A stretch of 64,000 nucleotides of DNA, taken from the NCBI RefSeq assembly GCF_021044775.1, contig NZ_JAJNOQ010000001.1, positions 248,001 to 312,000 of the forward strand. The letters are read 5' to 3'. Within the stretch, counting starts at the first letter, position 1; the number at the start of each line of letters is the position of its first letter. Below are positions 8,060 through 16,740 of this stretch, piece after piece. The position numbers and the translations under genes were made by a program. A model generated the notes under the pieces. That model was not told the origin of the DNA, ran no database searches, and worked only from the letters and a program-made list of their open reading frames with translations. The stretch is from Paraeggerthella hominis (lineage in GTDB: Bacteria > Actinomycetota > Coriobacteriia > Coriobacteriales > Eggerthellaceae).

Positions 8060-9783
8060 GCGACATCACCGCCCAACCGAGATGCAAGCCGCGCATACGG
8101 CCCGTCGTGCGCAGCCAGCTCTTCGGGACGACCCGCCTCCACCACGCGGCCCCCGTCGACCACCAGCACGTAGTCCATATCGGACATCCAATGCAGCCGG
8201 TGGGTGGCAAAAAACACCAGACGCCCCTCCATGAGGGGCATCATGCGCTCCTTGAGCTCCCATTCCGTCTCGATATCCAGGTGCGCCGTCGGTTCGTCAA
8301 ACAAGAGAATCCGCCGATCAGCATCCAGAAACGCGCGCGCAAGGGCTATCCTTTGCGCCTGTCCGCCCGAAAGGGACCGGGCCCCCTCGCCGATAACCGT
8401 ATCCAAGCCGTCAGGAAGCTGGGAAACCAGATCGCCAAGACCCATCGCCTCGACTGCGCGGGAAACGTCCGCCTCGTCGGCATCGGGGCGGTAAAACGCG
8501 ATGTTCTCGCGCAGCGTGGCATGGAACACGTACGGATTCTGGGGAATGTAGACCGTCTGCCGCTGCCAATCGACCCGATGCAGCCCGGCCGCAGTCGCGC
8601 CACCCACGCGAAACGACCCCGCACTTGGATCGGCGAAACCGCCCAGCAGGTTGACCAGGGTGCTCTTGCCAGCGCCGCTCGCACCGACGATGCCCACGCG
8701 CGCGAAGCCGCGCACCTCGAACCGCACGTCCTCGAGAGCCTTGAAACCCGGGTACGAGAAACCTACGCCGCAGGCGGAAAACGTGCAGTCCGGCCCCCAG
8801 GTCGGCACGGGATCCGAAGCATTGTCGACGGGCGCGGCCTGCGGCTCGTCGACGATGCCGAGGATCGAAACCAGCGCATTCTTTCCGTCGAGCGAGGCGT
8901 GGTAGTCGGCGGCGAACTCGCGCACCGGCTTGAAGTACTCCGGAACCATCACCAGCACCACGAGCGCCGGGAAAAAGGCAAGCGTCCCGTCCACCAGGCG
9001 AAACCCCAGCATGATCGCCACAGCCGCCAGCGAGCCGGTTGCGAACAAATCCAGCACGGTGCTCGACAGCGTGGCCACGCGCAGGGTTTTCATGGTTGCT
9101 TCGCGGAAGCGCTCGCTCGCCGCGTAGATGCTGCTGCCGTAGGAGCGACCGCGACCGAACAGCTTGAGCGTGTCGATGCCGCGCAGCGCGTCGATGAACG
9201 TGTTCGACAGCATCTGAAACGTCGCGTGCTGCTTGGCGGCCTCGTCCTGCGCCGTATGTCCCAAGATGACCATGTACAGGATAATGAAGGGAAACGCCAC
9301 CAGCGCGATCACGCCCGAAACCCAATCGAGCGGGAATATCCAGCACAGAAGCACCAGGGGGATGACCACGACGCCCACGGCCTTCGGCAGAATCAGGCGA
9401 ATATAGGTCTCCACCTGGTCGACGCCCTCTAAAACAAGGGTGGTCACGTTGCCCGTCCCGTGCTTCTGCACCACCGCCGCGCCCGTTTCGAACACGCGCG
9501 AGAGCAGCCGCTGGCGCAGTTCGTCGGCCCGCGCGGCCGCGTAGCGATCGAGGTACGTTTCCTGCGCGTACAAAAGAACCTGCCGCGCAACGAAGCATGC
9601 GACGAACAGCGCTATCCAGAAAACCTGGTCGGACACCGAAGCGCCCTTCCACAAATCCACGATCGCGGCAGCAAGGGCCCAAGCTTGCCCCACCACGGCG
9701 AACGCACGCGCGCAGGCAAATGCGACCAATACGACAAGCGCCGCGCGCACGCCCTGTAGCGCGAAGATAGCCTTGTCTATCAA
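8056..9783 (-). CDS. cydD: Thiol reductant ABC exporter subunit CydD
   Basis: A 575-residue half-transporter: membrane domain about 1-310, including GNVTTLVLEGVDQVETYI and the DALRGIDTLKLFGRG stretch typical of CydD, then an ATPase domain with Walker A GASGAGKST near residue 370 and signature LSGGQAQRIALARAF. It partners CydC, whose gene overlaps by 4 bp. The predicted start at 9783 is TTG, with GAGGGGG six bases upstream; no ATG lies nearby, so the TTG start looks real. A promoter-like TTGCGC-18-TATAAA lies about 55-85 bp upstream. Confidence 0.93.
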   Translation of the reverse strand: MIDKAIFALQGVRAALVVLVAFACARAFAVVGQAWALAAAIVDLWKGASVSDQVFWIALFVACFVARQVLLYAQETYLDRYAAARADELRQRLLSRVFETGAAVVQKHGTGNVTTLVLEGVDQVETYIRLILPKAVGVVVIPLVLLCWIFPLDWVSGVIALVAFPFIILYMVILGHTAQDEAAKQHATFQMLSNTFIDALRGIDTLKLFGRGRSYGSSIYAASERFREATMKTLRVATLSSTVLDLFATGSLAAVAIMLGFRLVDGTLAFFPALVVLVMVPEYFKPVREFAADYHASLDGKNALVSILGIVDEPQAAPVDNASDPVPTWGPDCTFSACGVGFSYPGFKALEDVRFEVRGFARVGIVGASGAGKSTLVNLLGGFADPSAGSFRVGGATAAGLHRVDWQRQTVYIPQNPYVFHATLRENIAFYRPDADEADVSRAVEAMGLGDLVSQLPDGLDTVIGEGARSLSGGQAQRIALARAFLDADRRILLFDEPTAHLDIETEWELKERMMPLMEGRLVFFATHRLHWMSDMDYVLVVDGGRVVEAGRPEELAAHDGPYARLASRLGGDVA

Positions 9784-9836
9784 CGCCCGCCCCCTCGTCT
9801 GCGAAGCATCGTCGCTCTCGATTATTTGTTACTTCT

Positions 9837-9866
9837 TTTATATCATATAGAGACGGGCAGGCGCAA
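9837..9866 (-). promoter_or_regulatory. Probable cydDC promoter
   Basis: Read on the minus strand, TTGCGC (9866-9861) is followed after 18 bp by TATAAA (9842-9837), in a conspicuously AT-rich patch between murB and cydD. The orientation and distance suit transcription of cydDC. Judged by eye only. Confidence 0.4.
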
Positions 9867-9898
9867 GCGCTTCGCCGGCACGCTGCTCGCAGCGTTCG

Positions 9899-10825
9899 TC
9901 AGCGCGCTTCCTCCCGAAAGCCCCACATCCGCACCTCGGGCTGCAGCCTAACGCCCGCGCTCGCCTGAACGCGATCCTGCACGTCGGCTATCACGCGGCG
10001 CACGTCCGCGGCGCTCGCTCCGTCCACGTTCACCACGAAGCCGCAATGCTTGGTCGAAACCTGCGCCCCGCCCACGCGATATCCTCGCAAGCCGGCATCC
10101 TGCACCAGCTTTCCTGCGAAGTAGCCCTCCGGGCGCTTGAAGGTGCTGCCCGCACTGGGCAGCTCGAGCGGCTGCTTCTCGGCCCGACGCCGCTCCAGAT
10201 CCTCCATGCGCTCCGCAATGGCCGCGGGATCGTCGAAGGAAAGCTCCACAACCGCGGACAGCACCACGTAGCGCTCGTCGTCCATCATGCTGTGACGATA
10301 CGACCAGTCCGCTTCCTCGGCGCTCACCTCCACGATGCGGCCATCCGGCGTCAGACAGCGCAACGACCTTGCCACGTCGCGAAACTCTCCCCCGTAAGCG
10401 CCGGCGTTCATGATGGCGGCGCCCCCGACGGTACCCGGAATTCCGCTGGCGAATTCGTATCCGGCCAGCCCGGCCTCGCATGCTACGCGCGCGACCTTCG
10501 CGTTCGAAGCGCCCGCGCAGGCGCGCACGATGTTGCCCGAAACGCTCACGTCCGACAGGTTGTCGGCGATGCGCACCACAACGCAGCGCAGACCCTCGTC
10601 GCTTACCAGCAGGTCGCTGCCCAGGCCCACGATGCGCACCTCGACGCCCGCCTCGCGGCACGCCCGCAACGCGAAGGCAAGGCCCTCTTCGTCGCGAGGC
10701 TCCACCAGGCAGTCCACCGGACCCCCGACGCGAAATGTCGTGAGCTGCGCCATGGGCACATCGAACCGCACGGCTTCGTCGCCCAAACGGCGAAGCAGCG
10801 CGCTCTTCAATTCTTCGTCAACCAT
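9899..10825 (-). CDS. murB: UDP-N-acetylenolpyruvoylglucosamine reductase MurB
   Basis: A 308-residue FAD enzyme that reduces UDP-GlcNAc-enolpyruvate to UDP-MurNAc with NADPH in cytoplasmic peptidoglycan synthesis. The FAD-binding VGLGSDLLVSD, the GIPGTVGGAAIMNAGAYGGE loop, the catalytic-serine motif LPSAGSTFKRP and the C-terminal catalytic-glutamate region QPEVRMWG are all present. The YSYR-type motif appears as WSYRHS. The compact form, without the long type I C-terminal domain, is type II. ATG 10825 has AAGGAGG upstream. It lies between cydDC and the LuxR gene with the same orientation. Confidence 0.95.
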   Translation of the reverse strand: MVDEELKSALLRRLGDEAVRFDVPMAQLTTFRVGGPVDCLVEPRDEEGLAFALRACREAGVEVRIVGLGSDLLVSDEGLRCVVVRIADNLSDVSVSGNIVRACAGASNAKVARVACEAGLAGYEFASGIPGTVGGAAIMNAGAYGGEFRDVARSLRCLTPDGRIVEVSAEEADWSYRHSMMDDERYVVLSAVVELSFDDPAAIAERMEDLERRRAEKQPLELPSAGSTFKRPEGYFAGKLVQDAGLRGYRVGGAQVSTKHCGFVVNVDGASAADVRRVIADVQDRVQASAGVRLQPEVRMWGFREEAR

Positions 10826-10866
10826 GCAGTCCTCCTTGCACGCCGGGGCGAAAGCCCTGAAGCGCG

Positions 10867-12372
10867 CTACTTGCCGCCAAGGCGGCGCACCGTGCGCTCG
10901 CCCAGGTCAATGAGTTCCTGACGCCCATGAGTGCCCGTCTTCGCGTAAATGCGCCGCAAATGCGTGTCCACCGTGCTCTTCGAGATGAACAGCTCGCCCG
11001 CTATGCGCTCGCCGGTGCGGCCGCGCAGCGCAAGCGGCAGGATTTCGGACTCGCGCTTCGAAAGCGCATGATCCTGGGATATGGCCCGACACGCCTCGTC
11101 GAATCGATCGGCGTCGCGCACGATCACCGAGAGCGCGCGGAAGTCGCGCTCGGTGAACAGGAACAAATACGCGTACAGGGCCGCTAGCCCTGCGAACGCG
11201 GCGATAGCGTACGGAGCCTGCTCGACGGGCTCGAACAGCTCGATGGCGTTGCCCAAGGCGATTCCGGCCATCTCGCCCAAGTAGAGCATGGCGAAGCCCC
11301 GCGCGAAGGACAGCGCCGCATCCTGGCCGGTCAGCTTCGCCATCACCAGGAATAGGGAAACCAGCACGTACGTAAGCCCCAGATAGCCTGCCAGCATGAT
11401 GGACTCGCCCGGAACCCCGAACGACCCCAGAACCGGCACGAACAGAAAGCCGGCCATCATCACCAGCACGGCAAGGCGGTACACGCCGTCGAGGGGGCCT
11501 TGCTGATCGGCGGCATCCGAACCCGCCGAAGCCCCGCTCGAGATCAGCTGGAGCGCCGCCACGCAGAACAGGACCAGCAGCAGCAAGCTGGCCGAGAACG
11601 CCGGCGTCGAAGCCATGCCCGGATCCGACGCGAACGTTTCCATGAAACCCGCGGTCAGGCCGAACAACCCGGTTCCCGCGATGATCTTCTTCGACAGGCG
11701 CGCCGTTTCGTCATGCTGCTCGCGCGTGGCGACCAGATCGCCGAACCTGAAGCTCTGCAGCCCGGCGGACGGCCCTTTGCGCGACGAAGCATCCTCTTCT
11801 CGCGCGAAAGGCTCCAAGCCGCGCAGCGCGAACGCGCTTCCCAACGGCAGCAGCTTGAGAGCGAGCAGCGCATGCTCGACCGGGATAAGGGAGAACACCA
11901 AGCACAACCCCGCAGCGACCGCCGCGGCAATGAACACCTCGGGCACGCAGCGATCAACCGGGCGAACACCGAACGCACGGCCCCAAGCAGCCAGCATGAA
12001 CCCGGCGGGCACGCCCACGAGCAGCCCTTCCACGGCGATGCCCCATGCACCCGTCCCAGCCAAAGACGACACGACCGACCCCAGCACCAGCAGCCCCGCA
12101 TAGCACCAAAGCAGCGTGCGGGACAGCAGCGCATCGCGCGCGCGAAGAGACGCGTTGCGCAGCATCGCGAACGAAAGCACCATGAACGCCAGGGTCAGAA
12201 GCAAATCGGCGCGCTCGAAAGCGAACTCCCCCTCCCCGAAGGCGCGGTTGGCGCCCAGGTAGAACAGGGAGAACACGAACCCCTGATTGCAGGCGAACCC
12301 CAAGATGGCCCGCACCGCGGACGGCTCGGTTATCCGGTCGAGTCGCAAGCCGAGCTGCACTGACCCCTCCAT
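10867..12372 (-). CDS. LuxR-type regulator fused to a polytopic membrane domain
   Basis: About 501 residues. The first roughly 415 form about twelve hydrophobic segments in two halves, like an MFS-type sensor domain, with a soluble linker around 205-235. The last 65 are a LuxR/GerE helix-turn-helix (SKRESEILPLALRGRTGERIAGELFISKSTVDTHLRRIY, given here as a region). Such one-component membrane regulators are abundant in Eggerthella and relatives and probably sense a substrate or membrane state to control a neighbouring gene; the target is not evident here. The ATG at 12372 lacks a strong ribosome site, and a GTG four codons later with GGAGGGG upstream is an alternative. Confidence 0.88.
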   Translation of the reverse strand: MEGSVQLGLRLDRITEPSAVRAILGFACNQGFVFSLFYLGANRAFGEGEFAFERADLLLTLAFMVLSFAMLRNASLRARDALLSRTLLWCYAGLLVLGSVVSSLAGTGAWGIAVEGLLVGVPAGFMLAAWGRAFGVRPVDRCVPEVFIAAAVAAGLCLVFSLIPVEHALLALKLLPLGSAFALRGLEPFAREEDASSRKGPSAGLQSFRFGDLVATREQHDETARLSKKIIAGTGLFGLTAGFMETFASDPGMASTPAFSASLLLLVLFCVAALQLISSGASAGSDAADQQGPLDGVYRLAVLVMMAGFLFVPVLGSFGVPGESIMLAGYLGLTYVLVSLFLVMAKLTGQDAALSFARGFAMLYLGEMAGIALGNAIELFEPVEQAPYAIAAFAGLAALYAYLFLFTERDFRALSVIVRDADRFDEACRAISQDHALSKRESEILPLALRGRTGERIAGELFISKSTVDTHLRRIYAKTGTHGRQELIDLGERTVRRLGGK

Positions 12373-12566
12373 TCCATTCGATACGATACGCAGTACACAT
12401 CCATGATAGCAGGAGATGGGAACCGCTCGCGGGAACCGTCCGAACTCCCGCGAGTCTCCGAAGTTCAAAAGCGCAGACGTGCCGGGAGCCCATACCCCTC
12501 CCCCCATGCGGCACGGCACGGCACGGCACGAAAGTTTCGTCCGCCTGCAAGCCCCGATAGGCCGCC

Positions 12567-12770
12567 GCGCACGAAAAACTCCCATCTTTGGCAGGTTTTG
12601 ACGGTTAGGGGTCGTCTCTTCCGCCCTTCGTTTTGCAGAGCGCAAGCGCTTCGACATCGTACCTGGTCAGAAGCCCGGTCGAAAGCAACGCCGGAGAAAG
12701 GATGCCCATAGCGCGCGCTCGACGACCTCAAACCGTCAAAACCTGCCAGCGAAGGCGGTTTTTCGTGCGC
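12567..12770. repeat. Mirrored 40-bp intergenic repeat pair
   Basis: A 40-bp unit at 12567-12606 recurs inverted at 12731-12770. Reading both in the same sense, the first 13 bases (GCGCACGAAAAAC) and the last 17 (GGCAGGTTTTGACGGTT) are identical, while the central 10 bases differ completely but keep their length. The 124-bp interior shows no gene. The unit shares AAAACTC and GTTTTGAC words with the element at 4995-5152, so a dispersed family is possible. Confidence 0.75.
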
Positions 12771-12943
12771 AACCACGCGAGGCGGCGAAAAAGAAAAGGC
12801 TCCTGGCGCGCAAGGGCATCCCTCCCCGAATCGCTGAAGCAGACGTGCTGCGAATACCCTGCAGAACGAGCCGATCGAACGATGTCTACAACAGCCCAGC
12901 ATCGAAACGCTCGGACCCGTAGGGGGGTCATTCCGCCGCAGTC

Positions 12944-12974
12944 TTGACGAGGCGCTTTTTCGATAGCCTATAAT
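12944..12974 (+). promoter_or_regulatory. Probable promoter of the lipoprotein gene
   Basis: TTGACG (12944-12949) and a perfect TATAAT (12969-12974) are separated by 19 bp, and the ATG follows about 60 bp downstream. The -10 box is strong and the spacing slightly long. Confidence 0.55.
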
Positions 12975-13033
12975 CGTTTCAAGCGTCATGCGGAAACGCG
13001 ACGCCTGCACCTTTCGCGATCAAAGGACTCGCC

Positions 13034-14077
13034 ATGAAACGAGCTTCGACACTCTTTCTCGTCGGCACGATGGTCTTTGCGGCAATCGGCTTTTACGGCT
13101 GCGCTTCGAACGGCGAACGAGACGCTTCCGCCAACGCCTCTATCGGCATCATCGAAACGCGCGAAACGGCCAAGACGAGCAGGGTCGTTCTGTACGATAA
13201 GGAACTGAACGAGGTAGCAGAGCTTCCTTTGAACTATGCGGGAGTGGGCAACGCCTTTTGCGATCCCCTGGTTTACAACGGCAGCCTTTTCACCATGTCC
13301 CTGGGAAGGAGCAAGGCCAAAGACGGCAGCGCCGTCCTCCAAGTTGATCTAGGCTCCCTCTCCACCAAGGCATACGCCATCGACCAGCCGACCGTGAACG
13401 ACGTGGCTGCGAGCGATAAATACGTATTCGTTTGCAACGCAACAAGCCACGCAACCCGCATCAATCGCTGCCGAACCGACGACGGGAGCGTATCGAGCGT
13501 GTCCGTCGAAGGAGTTTACGTATCGAAACTCGTTTGGCATGAAGACAGCTTGTACGCCTTCGCATCGTCTCTTGACGACGGCTCTTCGACGATCTTGCGC
13601 TACGACGAGAACCTGACCCTCGAGGAATCGATCGATTCCAGCGCCTACGACTCGGACGTCTACCGGACGGTTGCGCATGACGGAGGCATCTACTATTGCG
13701 GCACCGGCCTGACGGGAAGGCAGATCGGCGTGCTCGATACCGAAGACAACACGGCGAGCACCATTCAATTGAGCAAGGGCGCCGCTTCGAGCGTGGCTTT
13801 CGCGAACGGCAAGCTTTACGTTGCCCATTACAACGTCGTCCAAGGGCAAGACGACAGCGCGCTCAGCATCGTGGATCTGGCGACGGGAGCTATCGAGGAG
13901 CATGCTTTCCAGCATGGAGCGCAGCACATGGTTGTAACCGAAGGCTCGATATACATACTTGGAGATTGGACGATATACCAATACGATGCTGAAACCATAG
14001 AGCCCCTCGGAAGCAGGTCGATCGAGAGCATGCCCGGTAGCCACAGCTATCTTTCGGGGCTGTTCTCCGTGAGTTAA
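13034..14077 (+). CDS. Lipoprotein with beta-propeller-like repeats
   Basis: A 347-residue secreted protein. The N-terminus MKRAS, a hydrophobic stretch and the lipobox GFYGC predict lipidation at about Cys22 and anchoring to the outer face of the membrane. The mature part has recurring strand-rich units of about 45 residues (VYNGSLFTM, WHEDSLYAF, AHDGGIYYC, ANGKLYVAH, VTEGSIYIL), as in YncE-like or quinoprotein-type beta-propellers. No catalytic motif is recognised. The RBS is AAAGGA upstream of ATG 13034, and a TATAAT promoter lies just before. It appears monocistronic. Confidence 0.82.
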   Translation: MKRASTLFLVGTMVFAAIGFYGCASNGERDASANASIGIIETRETAKTSRVVLYDKELNEVAELPLNYAGVGNAFCDPLVYNGSLFTMSLGRSKAKDGSAVLQVDLGSLSTKAYAIDQPTVNDVAASDKYVFVCNATSHATRINRCRTDDGSVSSVSVEGVYVSKLVWHEDSLYAFASSLDDGSSTILRYDENLTLEESIDSSAYDSDVYRTVAHDGGIYYCGTGLTGRQIGVLDTEDNTASTIQLSKGAASSVAFANGKLYVAHYNVVQGQDDSALSIVDLATGAIEEHAFQHGAQHMVVTEGSIYILGDWTIYQYDAETIEPLGSRSIESMPGSHSYLSGLFSVS

Positions 14078-14231
14078 GACCGCCGCCGGAACAGCCCGCA
14101 TAGGCTAAGGCGCTCTCCCGAGCAGTGCGAAAGACGAGCCGTTCCCCATCGAAGACGAACGGGAGCAAGAAGGTCATGGGAACCGCCCGAGCTCCCGCGA
14201 CCTTCCTGCTCCCGGAAACGCAACGCCCCGC

Positions 14232-14276
14232 GGCACGAATGCGGCGGGGCGTTGCGGGCGCGAGGGAGGGAGGGGT
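14232..14276. terminator. Hairpin downstream of tatA
   Basis: A GC-rich inverted repeat with arms built around CGCAACGCCCCGC and GCGGGGCGTTGCG. Read on the minus strand it lies after tatA and is followed by a short TTT; on the plus strand it follows the lipoprotein gene. It may terminate both convergent transcripts. Confidence 0.5.
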
Positions 14277-14311
14277 CGCGCCGGAAAATAGGGAATGATC
14301 TAAGTTGGTTG

Positions 14312-14575
14312 CTAGGCGGTCTGCGAGGTCTTCTTCGCGCGCACCGTCTTCTTCACGGGCTGGGCAGCAGGCTCGTCGTCTTCCACGACGTCCTCGACCG
14401 CCAGCTCCACGGCGTCGGAAGCGTCGTCCTTGCCGCCGCCCATGCCTTCGCGCAGGTTCTTCACGGTCTTGCCCAGAGACGCGCCCAATTTGGGGAGGTT
14501 CTTCGGGCCGAAGATGAGCAGCACGACAGCCAGGATGATAACGAGCTCGGGAACACCCATACCAAGAATCTTCAT
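14312..14575 (-). CDS. tatA: Twin-arginine translocase subunit TatA
   Basis: An 87-residue protein with one N-terminal membrane helix (residues about 7-22, VPELVIILAVVLLIFGPK), the conserved FGPKNLPKLG hinge, an amphipathic helix to about residue 45 and an acidic then basic tail. TatA oligomerises at the TatBC complex to let folded, cofactor-loaded proteins cross the cytoplasmic membrane. Likely clients in this window include the formate dehydrogenase catalytic subunit and the SRRRF-type binding protein. No tatC is seen nearby. ATG 14575 is preceded by AGGAGG. Confidence 0.93.
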   Translation of the reverse strand: MKILGMGVPELVIILAVVLLIFGPKNLPKLGASLGKTVKNLREGMGGGKDDASDAVELAVEDVVEDDEPAAQPVKKTVRAKKTSQTA

Positions 14576-15113
14576 GTAAAGCGCCTCCTACAGCGTTCTG
14601 GCGGCGCGCACCTCCTTGATGGGCCGCACCGGTTTCGATGGCGCTTACTATGCCCCATCGAAGGCGTGCCGGCTATCATGCAAACCTGTGATTTCGTACT
14701 CAATACCCAGATTTTCTTTGTCATGCAAACGGGGTACGATATGCGTCATACCAGGTCAGAACGCTGCGTGATGCACAGCTCTCGAAACTTGGAACTCAGT
14801 TGCGCCTTGCCGTTCCCCGCCCGTGCCGCAACCTTCGCGCCTTCGGTTTTCAGACCGATCTCCCAACCTGAAACCAGAGCGCGCCCAACAGGAACGCTCC
14901 GCTCGGCAAACGCGCTGCGCTCGCCGGCGCGAAGACGTTTTTCGCAGGGGAGCTGCCAAAGCTACTGTGAAGGATTCGAGGACTGCTTGTGACGGTTCCT
15001 CGCGCATTCGCACATGCGTGACATGCGACGTTGCCGTTTTGTTACCATTTCGCCTCGCGGTCGCAACCACACCAGCACAACGAACCCTACGCGGCCGAGG
15101 AAAGGATGCTTGC
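14576..15113. other. Divergent intergenic region, no gene seen
   Basis: About 540 bp between tatA (leftward) and the C39-like gene (rightward). It contains an inverted repeat TTCGATGG...CCATCGAA at 14633-14661, a direct repeat TCATGCAAAC near 14677 and 14721, and AT-richer patches that could hold promoters. I recognise no RNA or protein gene in it. Confidence 0.5.
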
Positions 15114-15836
15114 ATGGCATCGCGCTCTACTCGTTTCTCCTGCGCGGTCGGAACCGCGCTTGTCGTGGCGCTCGGCGCCGCATGCGCACCGGCCGCTTTC
15201 GCAGCCGAATCGCGGTCCCCGTTTACACAGACTGCCGAACCCCTCCCGTTGAGCCAAGCGGCTTTTGTCGACCTTTTACCGTTCGCGCACGAAGATCCGA
15301 CCCACGATCTGGATCAAGTGCAGGCGCTTGCCGAGCAAAGGGTGGCCGAAGAGGCCGCACGAGCCGCCGCCGAGCGGTCAAACAAGCGGCTCGACTACGA
15401 CCCCGCGCTCATCGCCGCCATCGGCAACCAGCTCAACGGCGGCCACGCCATCTGCTGCCCCGCCTACGCGTGCGCTTACGGCGACGCGATCCTTACCGGG
15501 CAGGCGAACGGCCACGAGGCGTACGGATGCGGATGCTGCACGTGGCCCGGATGGGGCGGAGGGAACTCCTCGTTCCGCTCGCTCGGATCTGACGCAGCCC
15601 TATTGCGAGAAGCCTACGACGAGATCGCCGCAGGCAGGCCCACCGTCATCCACGTATCCGGACCCTACGGCGAACACTGGATCTGCCTGATGGGATACCA
15701 AAACGTGCAGGACCCCGACAACCTGACGTTGGACAACTTCCTGGCCCTCGACCCTGCGAACGGAGAAGAGCACGTTGCCTCCTACCGCTACGCGCTGTAC
15801 GGCGATTCCTGCCAACACGTAAGCGATCTGCGCTAA
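15114..15836 (+). CDS. Secreted C39-like (papain-fold) protein
   Basis: A 240-residue exported protein: a Sec signal peptide of about 32 residues ending AAFA-AES, an alpha-helical stretch, then a domain resembling peptidase family C39/papain-like bacterial proteins. The likely nucleophile is in HAICCPAYACAYGDAIL, the histidine in GEHWICLMGYQN, and the third residue in LALDPANG. The domain is rich in cysteines (CC, C, YGCGCC). Related proteins cleave peptides or are inactive wall-associated relatives. ATG 15114 has GAGGAAAGGA upstream, so the longer ORF was rejected. A strong terminator follows. Confidence 0.75.
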   Translation: MASRSTRFSCAVGTALVVALGAACAPAAFAAESRSPFTQTAEPLPLSQAAFVDLLPFAHEDPTHDLDQVQALAEQRVAEEAARAAAERSNKRLDYDPALIAAIGNQLNGGHAICCPAYACAYGDAILTGQANGHEAYGCGCCTWPGWGGGNSSFRSLGSDAALLREAYDEIAAGRPTVIHVSGPYGEHWICLMGYQNVQDPDNLTLDNFLALDPANGEEHVASYRYALYGDSCQHVSDLR

Positions 15837-15849
15837 CGCATGCATCACG

Positions 15850-15881
15850 ACGAGGGGCCGCTCACTGAAACGGCCCCTCGT
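15850..15881 (+). terminator. Rho-independent terminator
   Basis: Perfect 11-bp arms ACGAGGGGCCG and CGGCCCCTCGT with a 10-base loop, followed by TTCATCGTTT. It sits 13 bp after the C39-like stop and may also serve fdhD from the other side. Confidence 0.85.
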
Positions 15882-15899
15882 TTCATCGTTTGGAAAACC

Positions 15900-16652
15900 C
15901 TACCCCGTGATGCGCTCGGGGCAGGACAGCACCCTCAGTCGACCGTCGCGGCAATGTGAAACGAGCGTGACCCCCAAAGAGGCCGCACGTCGAACCGCTT
16001 CGTCGGTAGCCGACTTGCGCGACACCAGCACGGGGCACCCGCCGCGGTACGCCTTCAGCGCCATCTCCGCGCTGATGCGCCCGGTGATGAACAGGGCCTT
16101 GTCGCGTACGTCCACGCGATCGAGCCACGCCTGCCCTATCAGCTTGTCCATGGCGTTATGGCGCCCTATGTCCTCGCGCACCAGCAGCAAGCGGTCCTCC
16201 CCCGGCACGCCCAAGCCGCATCCGTGCACGCACTCGCCCGTGTTGCGCCGCGGGCTTCTTTCGCACAGCTCGTCCATGCAGGACAGAAGCGCATCGGCAT
16301 CGAAGCGCGCGGTCGTCGACAGCCGCGCCGCATCCGGCACGCACGCCCCGCCGCGCATGAGCGCGGACTGCGCGCAGCCCGACGACGTCACGCGATGCAG
16401 CGGCACGTAGCCGTCGGCCGCGCGCTCGCCGGAAGCCACGTACACCTCCGCCTTCTCAGGATCTGCCGTGACCTCGACCAGGCGGTCGCGATCGCTCAGC
16501 AATCCCTCCGACAACAGGTAGCCCACGGCAAGCTCGTGCAGCCCGTAGGGGCTTCCCTGGCTGACCGCCACCGGAGCGTCGTTCAAGTAGATGCGAATAG
16601 GTCGCTCGGCCGTCTCCCGCGGGACGGGCGCGGCGTATTCCACGATGGCCAC
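15900..16652 (-). CDS. fdhD: Formate dehydrogenase sulfurtransferase FdhD
   Basis: A 250-residue cytoplasmic protein needed for formate dehydrogenase activity: it passes sulfur from a cysteine desulfurase to the bis-MGD cofactor. Family blocks include LAVGYLLSEGLL, TGECVHGCGLG, VREDIGRHNAMDKLIG, LFITGRISAEMALKA and SRKSATDEAV. The usual CxxC of E. coli FdhD seems to be reduced to one cysteine here (SSGCAQS). The start is GTG 16652, which has AAGGAGG six bases upstream; the longer in-frame ATG has no such site. It lies at the downstream end of the fdh locus, after fdhE. Confidence 0.92.
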   Translation of the reverse strand: MAIVEYAAPVPRETAERPIRIYLNDAPVAVSQGSPYGLHELAVGYLLSEGLLSDRDRLVEVTADPEKAEVYVASGERAADGYVPLHRVTSSGCAQSALMRGGACVPDAARLSTTARFDADALLSCMDELCERSPRRNTGECVHGCGLGVPGEDRLLLVREDIGRHNAMDKLIGQAWLDRVDVRDKALFITGRISAEMALKAYRGGCPVLVSRKSATDEAVRRAASLGVTLVSHCRDGRLRVLSCPERITG

Positions 16653-16740
16653 AAGCGGCCTCCTTTCGTTCGTTTTACCTGCATCCGGCGCGCAGCCGGG
16701 TGCGCTTTGCGCGTGCACGGCTGCGAACGCGCCGAAGCGA

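Larger units (their letters stand above)
12373..13033. other. Intergenic region with mirrored repeat and promoter
   Basis: About 660 bp between divergent genes without a convincing ORF. It holds a hairpin with arms CTCGCGGGA and TCCCGCGAG near 12428-12456, the mirrored 40-bp repeats at 12567-12606 and 12731-12770, and a promoter-like site just before the lipoprotein gene. Open frames crossing the region are shadows that run through the repeats. Confidence 0.6.
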
